This document shows positions 9,504-18,129 of a DNA stretch of 36,697 bases, piece after piece. The first letter of the stretch is position 1. Each line of letters begins with the position of its first letter. Location: assembly GCF_025506275.1 (NCBI RefSeq), contig NZ_QYCP01000069.1, forward strand, positions 1 through 36,697. Direction: 5' to 3'. Position numbers and translations under genes: made by a program. This stretch comes from Brevibacterium permense. GTDB taxonomy: Bacteria; Actinomycetota; Actinomycetes; Actinomycetales; Brevibacteriaceae. The notes below the pieces were generated by a model, which ran no database searches, was not told where the DNA came from, and saw only the letters and a program-made list of their open reading frames with translations.

Positions 9504-10262
9504 CTATGGGTGTGTCGCGGTGTTTTCTTCCTGCAGCCAGATGATCCCTGCGAAACGGCCCGTGCGCTTCTGCCTGCGGTAGGAGAAGAGGTCATCGGAT
9601 TCCTTCGTGCAGGTGCGCGAGAAATGGTCGATGGTCACATCGTGCCGGCGCAGCTGCTCAGCTACGGCTCCGGCTACGTCGAGTGCCGGTGTTCCGGTCA
9701 CCGACACCGAGGCGGCCGTCGGCTCGATCGCCGCGACCTCGCTCCTCAGCTCGGCTGGGACTTCGTAGCAGCGCGGACACACCGCGGGACCGATGACCGC
9801 GTGGATGCCCCGTGCGCCGGCGTCGTGCATCGCGGCCACTGTTCTGCCGACGATTCCTGCGGCCATTCCCGGGCGGCCGGCGTGGACGGCGGCGATGACA
9901 CCGGCGTCGGCATCGGCGAGCATGACAGGGGTGCAGTCGGCAACCATGATCGCCAGTCCGATCCCCGGGACAGTCGTCAGTTGGGCGTCGGCCTCCACCG
10001 GGGTCTGCCGCAGCTGCGCTTCGTCGCCGATGATGTGCACATCGGTGCCGTGGACTTGGGAGACGAAAGAGAGCCGCTCGCCGCTCAGGCCGATGACCTG
10101 AGCGAGAGCGGCTCGGTTGGCTGCGACGAGTTCGTCATCGTCTCCGACGTGGCGGGCGAGGTTGAACGAGGAGAAGTCCCCGCTCGAGTATCCGCCGTGC
10201 CGGTCGGTGAAGGCGATGTGGGCGGTGCGCCCGCCCGGGATGACGAACCTCGAGCGCAGCAT
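9504..10262 (-). CDS. pgeF: Purine nucleoside phosphorylase/peptidoglycan editing factor (YfiH/DUF152)
   Basis: This 252-residue protein belongs to the YfiH/LACC1 family. Members have been reported to act as purine nucleoside phosphorylase/adenosine deaminase enzymes, and E. coli PgeF is reported to keep peptidoglycan composition correct. The His-Cys-His metal site is visible in SQVHGTDVH, VADCTPVML and AAVHAGRPG. The last motif is usually HAGWRG, so the Trp-Arg pair is changed to Arg-Pro here. The frame extends upstream into ftsZ, but the ATG at 10262 is the right start: it lies one base after the ftsZ stop. This tight coupling to ftsZ is typical in Actinobacteria. The precise substrate is not settled by sequence. 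Confidence 0.92.
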   Translation of the reverse strand: MLRSRFVIPGGRTAHIAFTDRHGGYSSGDFSSFNLARHVGDDDELVAANRAALAQVIGLSGERLSFVSQVHGTDVHIIGDEAQLRQTPVEADAQLTTVPGIGLAIMVADCTPVMLADADAGVIAAVHAGRPGMAAGIVGRTVAAMHDAGARGIHAVIGPAVCPRCYEVPAELRSEVAAIEPTAASVSVTGTPALDVAGAVAEQLRRHDVTIDHFSRTCTKESDDLFSYRRQKRTGRFAGIIWLQEENTATHP

Positions 10263-10263
10263 A

Positions 10264-11451
10264 TTACTTGAGGAAGTCCGGGATATCGAGGTCGGAGTCG
10301 AAGTTCGAGCTGCTGCGTTCGCCCGGCAGCGAAGCGGGAATCTGGTGTTCCTCGCTGCGGCGCGGCGCAGGTGCAGGCTCGTCGGCTTCGGGGGCCTCGG
10401 CCTCGGGCTCGGCGATGACGGGCGACTCGGATTCGGTCTCGGCCGGAGCAGCAGCCGGAATCGGCGCGGGGATCTGGTCGGATCCGGCGACCTCTGCATT
10501 CGGGGAGGTGTTGTCGAATCCGGCGGCGATGACGGTCACTCGGCATTCGTCGCCGATGTTGTCGTCGATGACGGCGCCGAAGATGATGTTCGCCTCGGGG
10601 TGCGCGGCCTCCTGGACCAGGCGTGCGGCCTCGTTGACCTCGAAGAGTCCGAGGTCGCCGCCGCCGGTGATGCAGAAGAGCACTCCGTGGGCGCCGTCGA
10701 TGCTGGCTTCCAGCAGCGGGGACGCGATCGCGGATTCGGCCGCCTGCACGGCGCGGTCGTCGCCGGTTGCCGCACCGATGCCCATGAGCGCGGTCCCGGC
10801 ATCCTGCATGACCGACTTGACGTCGGCGAAGTCGAGGTTGATCAGACCCGGGACCGAGATGAGGTCGGTGATGCCCTGGACACCGGACCGCAGGACCTCG
10901 TCGGCGGAGCGGAATGCTTCGACGACGGAGACGCTGCGATCGGAGATCGAGAGCAGACGGTCGTTGGGGATGACGATGAGGGTGTCGACCTCTTCGCGCA
11001 GCGCCGCGATGCCGGCTTCTGCCTGCGCGGACCGACGGCGTCCTTCGAAGGTGAAGGGGCGGGTCACGACGCCGATGGTCAGCGCGCCGAGAGACCGGGC
11101 CACGCGGGCCACGACCGGGGCGGCACCGGTTCCCGTGCCGCCGCCTTCGCCGGCGGTGACGAAGACCATGTCCGCGCCCTCGAGAGCGTCGCGGATGGCG
11201 TCTTCGGAGGATTCGGCGGCCTTCTTGCCGATCTCCGGGTCTGCGCCGGCGCCGAGGCCTCGGGTCTGGTCGCGGCCGATCTCGAGCTTGACGTCGGCGT
11301 CGGAGAGGACGAGGGCCTGGGCGTCGGTGTTGATCGCGATGAACTCCACGCCGCGCAGGCCGACGTCGATCATCCTCTGTACAGCGTTGACACCGCCGCC
11401 GCCGGTTCCGGCAACTTTGATGTCCGCTCCGGATTGTGGGAATTCAGCCAA
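10264..11451 (-). CDS. ftsZ: Cell division GTPase FtsZ
   Basis: FtsZ is the tubulin-like GTPase that forms the division ring. The 395-residue protein has the glycine-rich N-terminal nucleotide loop ([10 protein letters not shown]), the tubulin signature GGGTGTG, the T7 catalytic loop [11 protein letters not shown], a long variable Glu/Pro/Ala-rich linker (about 310-380), and the conserved C-terminal peptide DIPDFLK that binds SepF and other partners. The first loop has Thr where Val or Ile is usual. The frame is open to a TTG at 11469, but I chose the TTG at 11451 because GAGG lies about eight bases before it and the protein then starts near the family norm. pgeF follows after one base. A 270-base region upstream suggests its own promoter. 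Confidence 0.98.
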   Translation of the reverse strand: MAEFPQSGADIKVAGTGGGGVNAVQRMIDVGLRGVEFIAINTDAQALVLSDADVKLEIGRDQTRGLGAGADPEIGKKAAESSEDAIRDALEGADMVFVTAGEGGGTGTGAAPVVARVARSLGALTIGVVTRPFTFEGRRRSAQAEAGIAALREEVDTLIVIPNDRLLSISDRSVSVVEAFRSADEVLRSGVQGITDLISVPGLINLDFADVKSVMQDAGTALMGIGAATGDDRAVQAAESAIASPLLEASIDGAHGVLFCITGGGDLGLFEVNEAARLVQEAAHPEANIIFGAVIDDNIGDECRVTVIAAGFDNTSPNAEVAGSDQIPAPIPAAAPAETESESPVIAEPEAEAPEADEPAPAPRRSEEHQIPASLPGERSSSNFDSDLDIPDFLK

Positions 11452-11721
11452 GTCGGTTCCTCGTCTCAAGCGCTTGCGCTCCGCAGGGTCTGCGTGCGCA
11501 TTCGGTCTGTGTTCTCTGCCCTGAGGCTATTGGGCGGGGCAATCTCACTGCAACCATTCTCGCCGGAGTGTCGGGGTTCGGCCAAACTTCACGCTCGGTG
11601 TGTCGGGGCCAAACGGAGGCAATCGCAGCGGCTGGCCCATACGGGGCAGCTCACGGAGGCCCGGGGCGGCCGCGGCGGAGTGTTCGACACCGGCTCGGAC
11701 AGACGACCGGCCGGGCGGGAC
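11452..11721 (-). promoter_or_regulatory. ftsZ upstream region with palindrome and direct repeats
   Basis: This 270-base gap between ftsQ and ftsZ holds no credible gene and is by far the longest gap inside the dcw cluster, so ftsZ probably has its own promoter. A perfect 10-base palindrome CAAGCGCTTG (11467-11476) lies just upstream of the ftsZ ribosome site. Two related elements, GTTTGGCC-CCGACAC (11614-11600) and a version with five extra bases (11587-11568), repeat 27-32 bases apart on the minus strand. TTGCAG and an AATAG-type box near 11527-11555 could be a weak promoter. Confidence 0.45.
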
Positions 11722-12477
11722 TCAGTCGGTCACGGGCACCGAGGGCACGGAGACATCGATCTCGGTGCGGCCCTCGGCGGCCAGCTGGGCGGCGGTGCGC
11801 ATCTTGAGGCTGGAGTCCGAGGAATCGCCGAACACGACCGTGGCTTTCTGTTTTCCGGTGTCGAGGCGTCCCTTGAGGCTCATGGCGTCCTTGGCCTCGA
11901 TCGTCACCAGCTGACGCCTCAGCTCCGGTCGCAGTTCGCCCATGAAGCGGATGACCGCGGAGACGGTCTCTCTGTCCGGCTGGTGTCCGCCGCCGCTGAG
12001 CACCGTGAGCTTCTTCGGCGCAGTGTCGACCGTGCCGAGGTCGACGGCTTCTGAGTCGTATAGGCGATAGCCGGATTCGCTTCTGATGGCGATGACGGGG
12101 GTGCGATCGGTGATCTCGATCTTCAGTGCTCGGGGCCCCGCGTAGTGGACGGAGGCCGCTTCTGCTTTCGGGAATTCCTTCAGCACGGCGTCCTCGACGT
12201 TGCCGGGGCGCACCTGCGGAAGCGGTCGGCCACCCTGGTCGTCGAGGACGAAATTGCTGATCTTATCGGTGTTGAGCAGTCGACTGCCGCTCACCTGCAC
12301 CTTCTGCAGGGACAGCAGGGGTGAGAACCAGGCGACGGCGACGAGGGCGATGAGCGCGGCCACGATGCCGATGGCGGTGAGGCGTCGTCGCCAGGTCTTG
12401 AGGCGGCGGGCTCGGATGACTCCGGTGAGATCCGCGGTGGAGTTGTCACCGGCCTGGGCCGGGGGAAGCGGCACCAT
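11722..12477 (-). CDS. ftsQ: Cell division protein FtsQ
   Basis: FtsQ is a bitopic membrane protein that scaffolds the divisome together with FtsL and its partners. The 251-residue protein has a basic cytoplasmic N-terminus (residues 1-32), one transmembrane helix (about 33-51), and then a POTRA domain starting at LSLQKVQVSGSRLLN. An FtsQ-type beta domain follows, with the segment VIAIRSESGYRLYDSEAV. The ATG at 12475-12477 lies five bases after the murC stop. Sequence conservation in this family is low, so the call rests on topology, POTRA features and position between murC and ftsZ. All three agree. Confidence 0.94.
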   Translation of the reverse strand: MVPLPPAQAGDNSTADLTGVIRARRLKTWRRRLTAIGIVAALIALVAVAWFSPLLSLQKVQVSGSRLLNTDKISNFVLDDQGGRPLPQVRPGNVEDAVLKEFPKAEAASVHYAGPRALKIEITDRTPVIAIRSESGYRLYDSEAVDLGTVDTAPKKLTVLSGGGHQPDRETVSAVIRFMGELRPELRRQLVTIEAKDAMSLKGRLDTGKQKATVVFGDSSDSSLKMRTAAQLAAEGRTEIDVSVPSVPVTD

Positions 12478-12482
12478 GGGCG

Positions 12483-13898
12483 TCAGCCCTCCAGCGCGCT
12501 CAGCAGCTCGGGCCCGAGGATGGTCACGTCGCCGGCACCGACAGTGAGCACGAGGTCTCCGGGCTTCACACGAGCCGCGACGAAGGGGACCGCCTCGGCG
12601 AAGGACTCCAGGAAGGTCACGTTCTCGTGCGGGACCCGGTCGGCGATGAGCGCGCCGGTGACTCCGGGCACGGGGTCTTCGCGCGCGGGGAAGACGTCGA
12701 GGACGACGACCTCATCTGCCAGGCCGAGTGCCTGTCCGAATTCCTCCCGGAATTCCATCGTCCGTGAGTACAGGTGGGGCTGGAAGACGGCCCAGACCCG
12801 TCCCCCGTCGGTGACGACTCCGCGGGCGGCGCTGAGCACCGCGCGCACCTCGGTCGGGTGATGGGCGTAGTCGTCGATGACCCGCACGCCGGCGGCGATT
12901 CCGCGTTCTTCGAAGCGGCGGCGGGTGCCTCCGTACCCGGCGAGACCCGTGGCCGCGCGTTCGACATCGGCGCCGAGGCTGTGCGCGACGGCGATGGCGG
13001 CGGTGGCGTTGAGTGCGTTGTGCATTCCCGGCTGCCGCAGTTCCACTCGCAGCTCGCCGTCCCGGCCGGGCAGGTCGAGGACGAAGCTCGAGCCGATTCC
13101 GGAGTCGAGGTCACGCAGCACGATATCGGCATCCTCGGACGTGCCGTAGAGGACGACATCGGCTCCCTGGCTGCGGGAGTGCAGGGCGACGTCGTGGGAG
13201 CCGGGGTCGTCGGCGCAGGCGATGATCGTTCCGCCCCGGGCCTGGATGCCGTCGCAGAACTCGATGAAGGCTTCGCGCACCTTCTCCGGTGTTCCGTAGT
13301 GATCGAGGTGGTCGGCTTCGACGTTCGTGAGGATGCCGACGGCCGGTTCGTAGAGGAGGAACGATCCGTCGGATTCGTCTGCCTCGGCGACGAAGACGTC
13401 TCCGGTGCCCAGATGGGCGTTCGTGCCCGTCGTCGACAGCACTCCCCCGATGACGAAGGACGGGTCGACTCCGCAAGCCTGCAGCGCCACGGTGGTCATC
13501 GACGTGGTCGTGGTCTTCCCGTGGGTGCCCGCCACGGCCACGGCCCGCCGGTCGACCATGAGCGAAGCGAGCGCTCCGGAGCGGTGGAGGATGCGCAGTC
13601 CCCGGCGCTGTGCTTCGACGAGTTCGGGGTTGTCCTTGCGGATGGCCGATGAGATGACGAGGGTGTCGGCCTCGCCGAGGTTGTCGGCCGAATGCCCGAT
13701 CGTGACCGTGGCGCCCAGGGTCCGGAGAACGTCGACGACGTTGGATTCCTTCGCGTCCGAACCGGAGACGGTGACTCCGTTCATGACCATGATCCGGGCG
13801 ATTCCGGACATTCCCGATCCGCCGATGCCGATGAAGTGGACGGCTCCGAGTTCGCCGGCGGGAACGATGTTCGCGGGGCTCGTGTTCGCAGAGGTCAT
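12483..13898 (-). CDS. murC: UDP-N-acetylmuramate--L-alanine ligase
   Basis: MurC adds L-alanine to UDP-N-acetylmuramic acid, the first step in building the stem peptide in the cytoplasm. The 471-residue protein has the N-terminal UDP-binding loop (FIGIGGSGMSGIA), the Mur ligase ATP loop GTHGKTTTTSM near residue 120, the central EADESDGSF motif, and the C-terminal DDYAHHPTEV motif that distinguishes MurC from other Mur ligases. It begins two bases after murG stops and is followed after five bases by ftsQ, which fits translation in one operon. The family length is usual. Confidence 0.98.
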   Translation of the reverse strand: MTSANTSPANIVPAGELGAVHFIGIGGSGMSGIARIMVMNGVTVSGSDAKESNVVDVLRTLGATVTIGHSADNLGEADTLVISSAIRKDNPELVEAQRRGLRILHRSGALASLMVDRRAVAVAGTHGKTTTTSMTTVALQACGVDPSFVIGGVLSTTGTNAHLGTGDVFVAEADESDGSFLLYEPAVGILTNVEADHLDHYGTPEKVREAFIEFCDGIQARGGTIIACADDPGSHDVALHSRSQGADVVLYGTSEDADIVLRDLDSGIGSSFVLDLPGRDGELRVELRQPGMHNALNATAAIAVAHSLGADVERAATGLAGYGGTRRRFEERGIAAGVRVIDDYAHHPTEVRAVLSAARGVVTDGGRVWAVFQPHLYSRTMEFREEFGQALGLADEVVVLDVFPAREDPVPGVTGALIADRVPHENVTFLESFAEAVPFVAARVKPGDLVLTVGAGDVTILGPELLSALEG

Positions 13899-13900
13899 GG

Positions 13901-15001
13901 TCAGCCTTCCAGCGCGCGGTTGACGATGGCGGCCATGCGGGCCGCGGCATCGGTGGGGTAGTTGAGATGCAGTGCCGCCTGGCTCATCTGCGTCAGACGG
14001 GGCTCGTCGGCCAGCAGCGGCAGAATGGTGTCGACGACCGTAGACGGTGAGAATTCGGCATTGTCGACCATGAGTGAGGCACCGGCCGAGACGCTGCCGG
14101 AGGCGTTGAGGCGCTGCTCGCCGTTGCCGATGGCCAGTGGCACATAGAGCGCCGGGACTCCGGCGACTGTGGCTTCGGAGACAGTGGCGGCACCGGAGCG
14201 GGCGACGAGCAGATCGGCGACCGCATAGGCCTGATGCATTCCGTCGACATAGTCCACTACGTGATAGTCAGGCAGGTCGGCCGCGGCTTCCCTCAGCGCC
14301 TCACCCTTTCCGGCTCCCGTGATATGGAGGACCTGGATGCCGGCCTGCTGGCATGCGGCGGCGGCAGCCAGGAACGCTTCGTTGATCTTCTGTGCGCCGG
14401 AGGATCCGCCGGTCACGACGAGGACCGGACGGTCATCGCGCAGCCCGAGATCGGCGCGGAACGCCGCGCGCTGTCCTGCGTCACTGCGGTCGAGATCCGT
14501 GATCTCGGTGGGCATGGGCATGCCCACAAGGGTAGAGTTGCGCAGCTCGGTGTCCGGGAAGGTGATCCCGACGCGCCCGGTGGTGGTCAGTCGGGCGCCG
14601 AGGCGGTTGGCCATTCCCGGCTTCGCATTGGCTTCATGGACGATCAGTGGGATCTTCGCCTGTTTGGCGGCGAGGAAGGCCGGCGGGCAGACATAGCCGC
14701 CGACGCCGACGACGGCGTCGATGCTGCGGGAGGCGATGATCTGCTTGACGGCGGAGATGTTGCCGCGGAAGCGTCCCGGGAATTTCAGCAGGGCGGGGCC
14801 GATGGACCGCGGCATGGGCACCTTGTCGATGGTGAGCAGTTCGAATCCGGCGCGGGGAACGATGTCGGCCTCGAGCCCGTCGGGGGTGCCCAGCGCCACG
14901 ACATCCCAATCGGGGTGCTGCCGGCGCAGTTCCCGGCCGATCGCCAGCATCGGCGAGATATGGCCGGTGGTGCCTCCACCGGCGAGGAGGATACTCGTCA
15001 T
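13901..15001 (-). CDS. murG: UDP-GlcNAc:lipid I N-acetylglucosaminyltransferase
   Basis: MurG transfers GlcNAc from UDP-GlcNAc to lipid I to give lipid II at the inner face of the membrane. The 366-residue GT28 enzyme shows the N-terminal GGGTTGHISPMLA loop, the VVGVGGYVCPP segment, the GGSSGAQKINE loop and the C-terminal donor-binding VARSGAATVSE motif. The frame extends to a TTG at 15025, inside ftsW, but the ATG at 15001 is preferred because it places the glycine loop at the usual position and lies one base after the ftsW stop. Spacing to murC is two bases. Confidence 0.98.
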   Translation of the reverse strand: MTSILLAGGGTTGHISPMLAIGRELRRQHPDWDVVALGTPDGLEADIVPRAGFELLTIDKVPMPRSIGPALLKFPGRFRGNISAVKQIIASRSIDAVVGVGGYVCPPAFLAAKQAKIPLIVHEANAKPGMANRLGARLTTTGRVGITFPDTELRNSTLVGMPMPTEITDLDRSDAGQRAAFRADLGLRDDRPVLVVTGGSSGAQKINEAFLAAAAACQQAGIQVLHITGAGKGEALREAAADLPDYHVVDYVDGMHQAYAVADLLVARSGAATVSEATVAGVPALYVPLAIGNGEQRLNASGSVSAGASLMVDNAEFSPSTVVDTILPLLADEPRLTQMSQAALHLNYPTDAAARMAAIVNRALEG

Positions 15002-15002
15002 C

Positions 15003-16607
15003 TCATTTCCTTTTCTTGCGGGCAAGCACTGCGAGTGAGGATCGCAGGCGATCCTTGTTGGCGGCGATGGCCGCCTCGGCGCCCGGCTCGGTGCGAGCGA
15101 ACGACAGCACCACTCCCACGGCGAGGAGCGAGGCGATGATCGAGGAGCCGCCGTAGGACACGAACGGCAGCGGCAGACCGATGACCGGCAGCAGGCCGGT
15201 GACGACGGCGATGTTGATTCCGGCCTGGCCGATGATGAGGGCGAAGAAGCCGGCCGTGGCGACCTGCACCATGAGGCTGTTCGAGCGCATCACCACGCGG
15301 ATCATGCCGAATCCGAGGACGGTGAAGATGAGGATGACGACGAGGGTGCCGACGAGGCCCAATTCCTCGCCGATGATGGCGAAGATGAAGTCGTTGTGGG
15401 CTTCGGGCAGCCAGGACCATTTCTCACGGCTGGCGCCGAGTCCGACTCCCAGCCAGCCGCCCGAGGCCAGAGAGAACAGGCCGTGGTTGGACTGCCAGGC
15501 TTGGCCCATTGTGTCCGCGGCGCTCTGATCGGCGTGTCCGGTGAGCATAGCCTGGATGCGGTCGAGACGATTCTGGGAGCTGAGGACGAAGAAGACGACG
15601 GCTGCGGCGAGGACGCTGCCGAGCAGCAGGAAGTACTTCATCGGGAATCCGCCGACGAACAGACAGACGACGGCCATGGCCATGATGACCAGTCCGGTGC
15701 CGAGGTCATTGCCGGCGACGACGAGTCCGGCGGCGGCGAGGACTCCGGGGACGACGGGGATCATGGCGTGGCCGAAGGTGGTCATCTTCCCCGCCTTCTG
15801 AGCGAGGATGAAGCCGAGCCAGACGGCGAGGGCGACCTTGAGGAACTCCGAGGGCTGAATCTGGAATCCGCCGAAGCCGATCCAGTTCGCATTGCCCTTC
15901 GTCTCCTTGCCGAGCCCCGGGATGAAGACCGCCGCCTGCATGGCAAGGCCGCCGAGGATGGCGAACCATGCGGTCCGCTTCCAGAACTGCAGCGGCATTC
16001 TGCTCGCCACGTACATGAGCACGAGGCCGACTCCGGCGAACATCGCCTGCTTGTTGAAGTAGGCGAATGAGGAGCCCGCTCCCCCGTCGTAGGAGGTGAC
16101 CGATGAGGCGGAGAGCACCATGACCAGGCCGAGTCCTGTGAGCAGAACGACGGAGGCGAGGATGAGGAAGTAGGTCGTCAGCGGGTGCGCGGAGAGGCTG
16201 GAGATGTCACCGCGCAGATGGGTCCATGCCTTCTTGAGCACCGAGGCGGTCTTCACGGAGTTCTTCCCCGCGGCCTTCGCAGGCTTCTTCACGGCACTCT
16301 TCCCCGCGGTCTTCGCAGGCTTCTTCGCGGTCCCCGCCTTCGGTCTGGAGTCGCGTGCGGCAGATGTCGACCTGCCGGTTCCTGACGAGCGCCTGCCTGC
16401 GGTCGTCGTCGGCGCTGTCTTCGCAGCAGACGCTGTGCGGGCAGACTTCACGGTCCGCGCCTTCGGGGCGGTCTTGACTCCCGTCTGCTGCGGCCCACTC
16501 GTCGACCTTGAAGTGGTCGACGTCGTCGGAGCGGATGGCGAGACAGACGTCTTCGCAAGCTTGCGGCGGCGGCGTTCATCCGCCTTCGCGGTGGTCTGCC
16601 GTCCCAT
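15003..16607 (-). CDS. ftsW: SEDS peptidoglycan glycosyltransferase FtsW with basic N-terminal extension
   Basis: FtsW is the septal glycan polymerase of the SEDS family and works with FtsI. The C-terminal 390 residues have about ten membrane helices and SEDS motifs, including GKETKGNANWIGFGGFQIQP (split at about residue 240), PEAHNDFIFAIIGEELG and the final PLPFVSYGGSS. The first membrane helix begins only at about residue 145. Before it lies a low-complexity, strongly basic region rich in Lys, Ala, Thr, Ser and Pro, with KKPAKTAGK / KKPAKAAGK repeats at 95-115. The ATG at 16607 is one base after the murD stop, so the extension is supported by its position. The frame also continues upstream of it into murD, which I reject as start. 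Confidence 0.95.
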   Translation of the reverse strand: MGRQTTAKADERRRRKLAKTSVSPSAPTTSTTSRSTSGPQQTGVKTAPKARTVKSARTASAAKTAPTTTAGRRSSGTGRSTSAARDSRPKAGTAKKPAKTAGKSAVKKPAKAAGKNSVKTASVLKKAWTHLRGDISSLSAHPLTTYFLILASVVLLTGLGLVMVLSASSVTSYDGGAGSSFAYFNKQAMFAGVGLVLMYVASRMPLQFWKRTAWFAILGGLAMQAAVFIPGLGKETKGNANWIGFGGFQIQPSEFLKVALAVWLGFILAQKAGKMTTFGHAMIPVVPGVLAAAGLVVAGNDLGTGLVIMAMAVVCLFVGGFPMKYFLLLGSVLAAAVVFFVLSSQNRLDRIQAMLTGHADQSAADTMGQAWQSNHGLFSLASGGWLGVGLGASREKWSWLPEAHNDFIFAIIGEELGLVGTLVVILIFTVLGFGMIRVVMRSNSLMVQVATAGFFALIIGQAGINIAVVTGLLPVIGLPLPFVSYGGSSIIASLLAVGVVLSFARTEPGAEAAIAANKDRLRSSLAVLARKKRK

Positions 16608-16608
16608 C

Positions 16609-18129
16609 TCAGCGCTCCAGGTGCGAGTTGACGGCCTCGGCGAAGAGGTCGCCGCGAGTGTTGTAGTTGAGGAACTGGTCCATGCTCGCAGCCGCCGGTG
16701 CCAGGAGAACGGTGTCTCCGGCTTCGGCCAGCCGTGCAGCCGCGTCGACGGCGGCCGCCGCGACGGCCTCTCCGCGACGCTTCGGGACTCCGGAGTCCAC
16801 GGCCAGGGCCGGTTCGATCCGGACGACTTCGAGGTCGGGGATCGTCGCGGCGATGGCCTCACGGAAGGCCGAGTCGTCCGAGCCGATGAGCACGAGTGCC
16901 TTGAGCCGTTCGCGGTGGTCGGCGAACAGGGAGGTGAAGTCGGCGCCTTTGGGCAGTCCCCCGGCGATCCAGATGATCGAGTCGAAGGCGGCCAGTGAGG
17001 CATTCGCGGCGTGCGTGTTCGTCGCCTTCGAATCATCGACCCAGCGAATGCCGTCTGCTTCGGCGACGGTGACCATGCGGTGGGCGCCGAGCGAATGGCT
17101 GCGCAGTCCCGCGGAGATCGCCTGCCCCGGAATGTCGATGGCGCGGGCCAGACAGGCGGCGGCCAGTGCATTGGCGACCTGGTGCGGGGCGGGCCGCGAA
17201 CCGGAGACTCCGGTGGCGGCCGCCACATCGTCGAGGGAGGCGAGTTCGGCGGCCGATGAGTAGCGCTGAGGGATGAAGGCCCGGTCGACCAACAGGTCTT
17301 CGACGACACCGAGCTCGCCGGGGCGAGGCACACCGGTGGTGAAGCCGATGGCCTTGGCCCCTTCGACGACGTCGGCGTCCTCGACCATGTGCAGAGTCAC
17401 CTCGTCGGCGCAGTTGTACACGCAGGCGAGCTTCGCATTGTGGAAGATCTTCGCCTTGTCCGCCGCATAGGCTTCGGCGCTGCCGTGCCAGTCGAGGTGG
17501 TCGGGAGCGATGTTGAGCACGACTGCGGCGTCAGCGCTCATCGACTCCTGCCAGTGCAGCTGGAAGCTCGAGAGCTCGATCGCGAGGATCTCGAGCCCGG
17601 GCTCGAGCACCGCTTCGAGCAGCGGGGTGCCGATATTGCCGCAGGCCTTGGCCTTGAGCCCGGCGGCCAGCAGCATCGATTCGAGCATCGTCGTGGTCGT
17701 CGTCTTGCCGTTGGTGCCGGTGATGGCGAGCCATTTCGCGTCGTTGGTGCCACGGATCCGCCACGCGAGTTCGACCTCTCCGATGATGGGGATGCCGGCC
17801 TGTGCCGCGGCCTCGAGCACGGGCTGGTCCGGGCGCCATCCCGGTGAGGTGACGACGAGGTCGAGTTCGCCCTCGGGCAGAGCTTCGACGTGTTCGGGTC
17901 CCCGTCGGATGTCGACGTCGAAGACCTCGAGGATCTGCGCCTTCTCGCTCACATCGGCGGTGGCGTCGCCGTCGATGACGATGACATCGGCACCGCGTTC
18001 GCCGAGGTGGACGGCAGCGGGGAATCCCGTCACCCCGAGACCGGTGACGAGGATGCGCAGACCTGCCAGGGACGAGCTCGGTCCATGCAGTGCGGCCGGG
18101 ATCTCCTTAGTGGTGGATTCGTCAGCCAA
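16609..18129 (-). CDS. murD: UDP-N-acetylmuramoyl-L-alanine--D-glutamate ligase
   Basis: MurD adds D-glutamate to UDP-MurNAc-L-Ala. The 506-residue protein is slightly longer than usual (about 450-480) because of an N-terminal tail of about 20 residues and some internal additions. It has the N-terminal Rossmann loop [12 protein letters not shown], the ATP loop [14 protein letters not shown], the [11 protein letters not shown] motif and the C-terminal [13 protein letters not shown] motif of MurD. The start overlaps the mraY stop by eight bases. ftsW follows after one base. This is a standard dcw position. Confidence 0.98.
   Translation of the reverse strand: MADESTTKEIPAALHGPSSSLAGLRILVTGLGVTGFPAAVHLGERGADVIVIDGDATADVSEKAQILEVFDVDIRRGPEHVEALPEGELDLVVTSPGWRPDQPVLEAAAQAGIPIIGEVELAWRIRGTNDAKWLAITGTNGKTTTTTMLESMLLAAGLKAKACGNIGTPLLEAVLEPGLEILAIELSSFQLHWQESMSADAAVVLNIAPDHLDWHGSAEAYAADKAKIFHNAKLACVYNCADEVTLHMVEDADVVEGAKAIGFTTGVPRPGELGVVEDLLVDRAFIPQRYSSAAELASLDDVAAATGVSGSRPAPHQVANALAAACLARAIDIPGQAISAGLRSHSLGAHRMVTVAEADGIRWVDDSKATNTHAANASLAAFDSIIWIAGGLPKGADFTSLFADHRERLKALVLIGSDDSAFREAIAATIPDLEVVRIEPALAVDSGVPKRRGEAVAAAAVDAAARLAEAGDTVLLAPAAASMDQFLNYNTRGDLFAEAVNSHLER

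Noticed and set aside
10117..12054. 645-codon plus-strand frame opposite ftsZ and part of ftsQ
   Set aside because: Antisense shadow of well-supported genes; low-complexity composition and no domain.
15003..17333. FtsW frame extended to 776 residues
   Set aside because: The added part overlaps murD in another frame; the ATG at 16607, one base after the murD stop, is the natural start.
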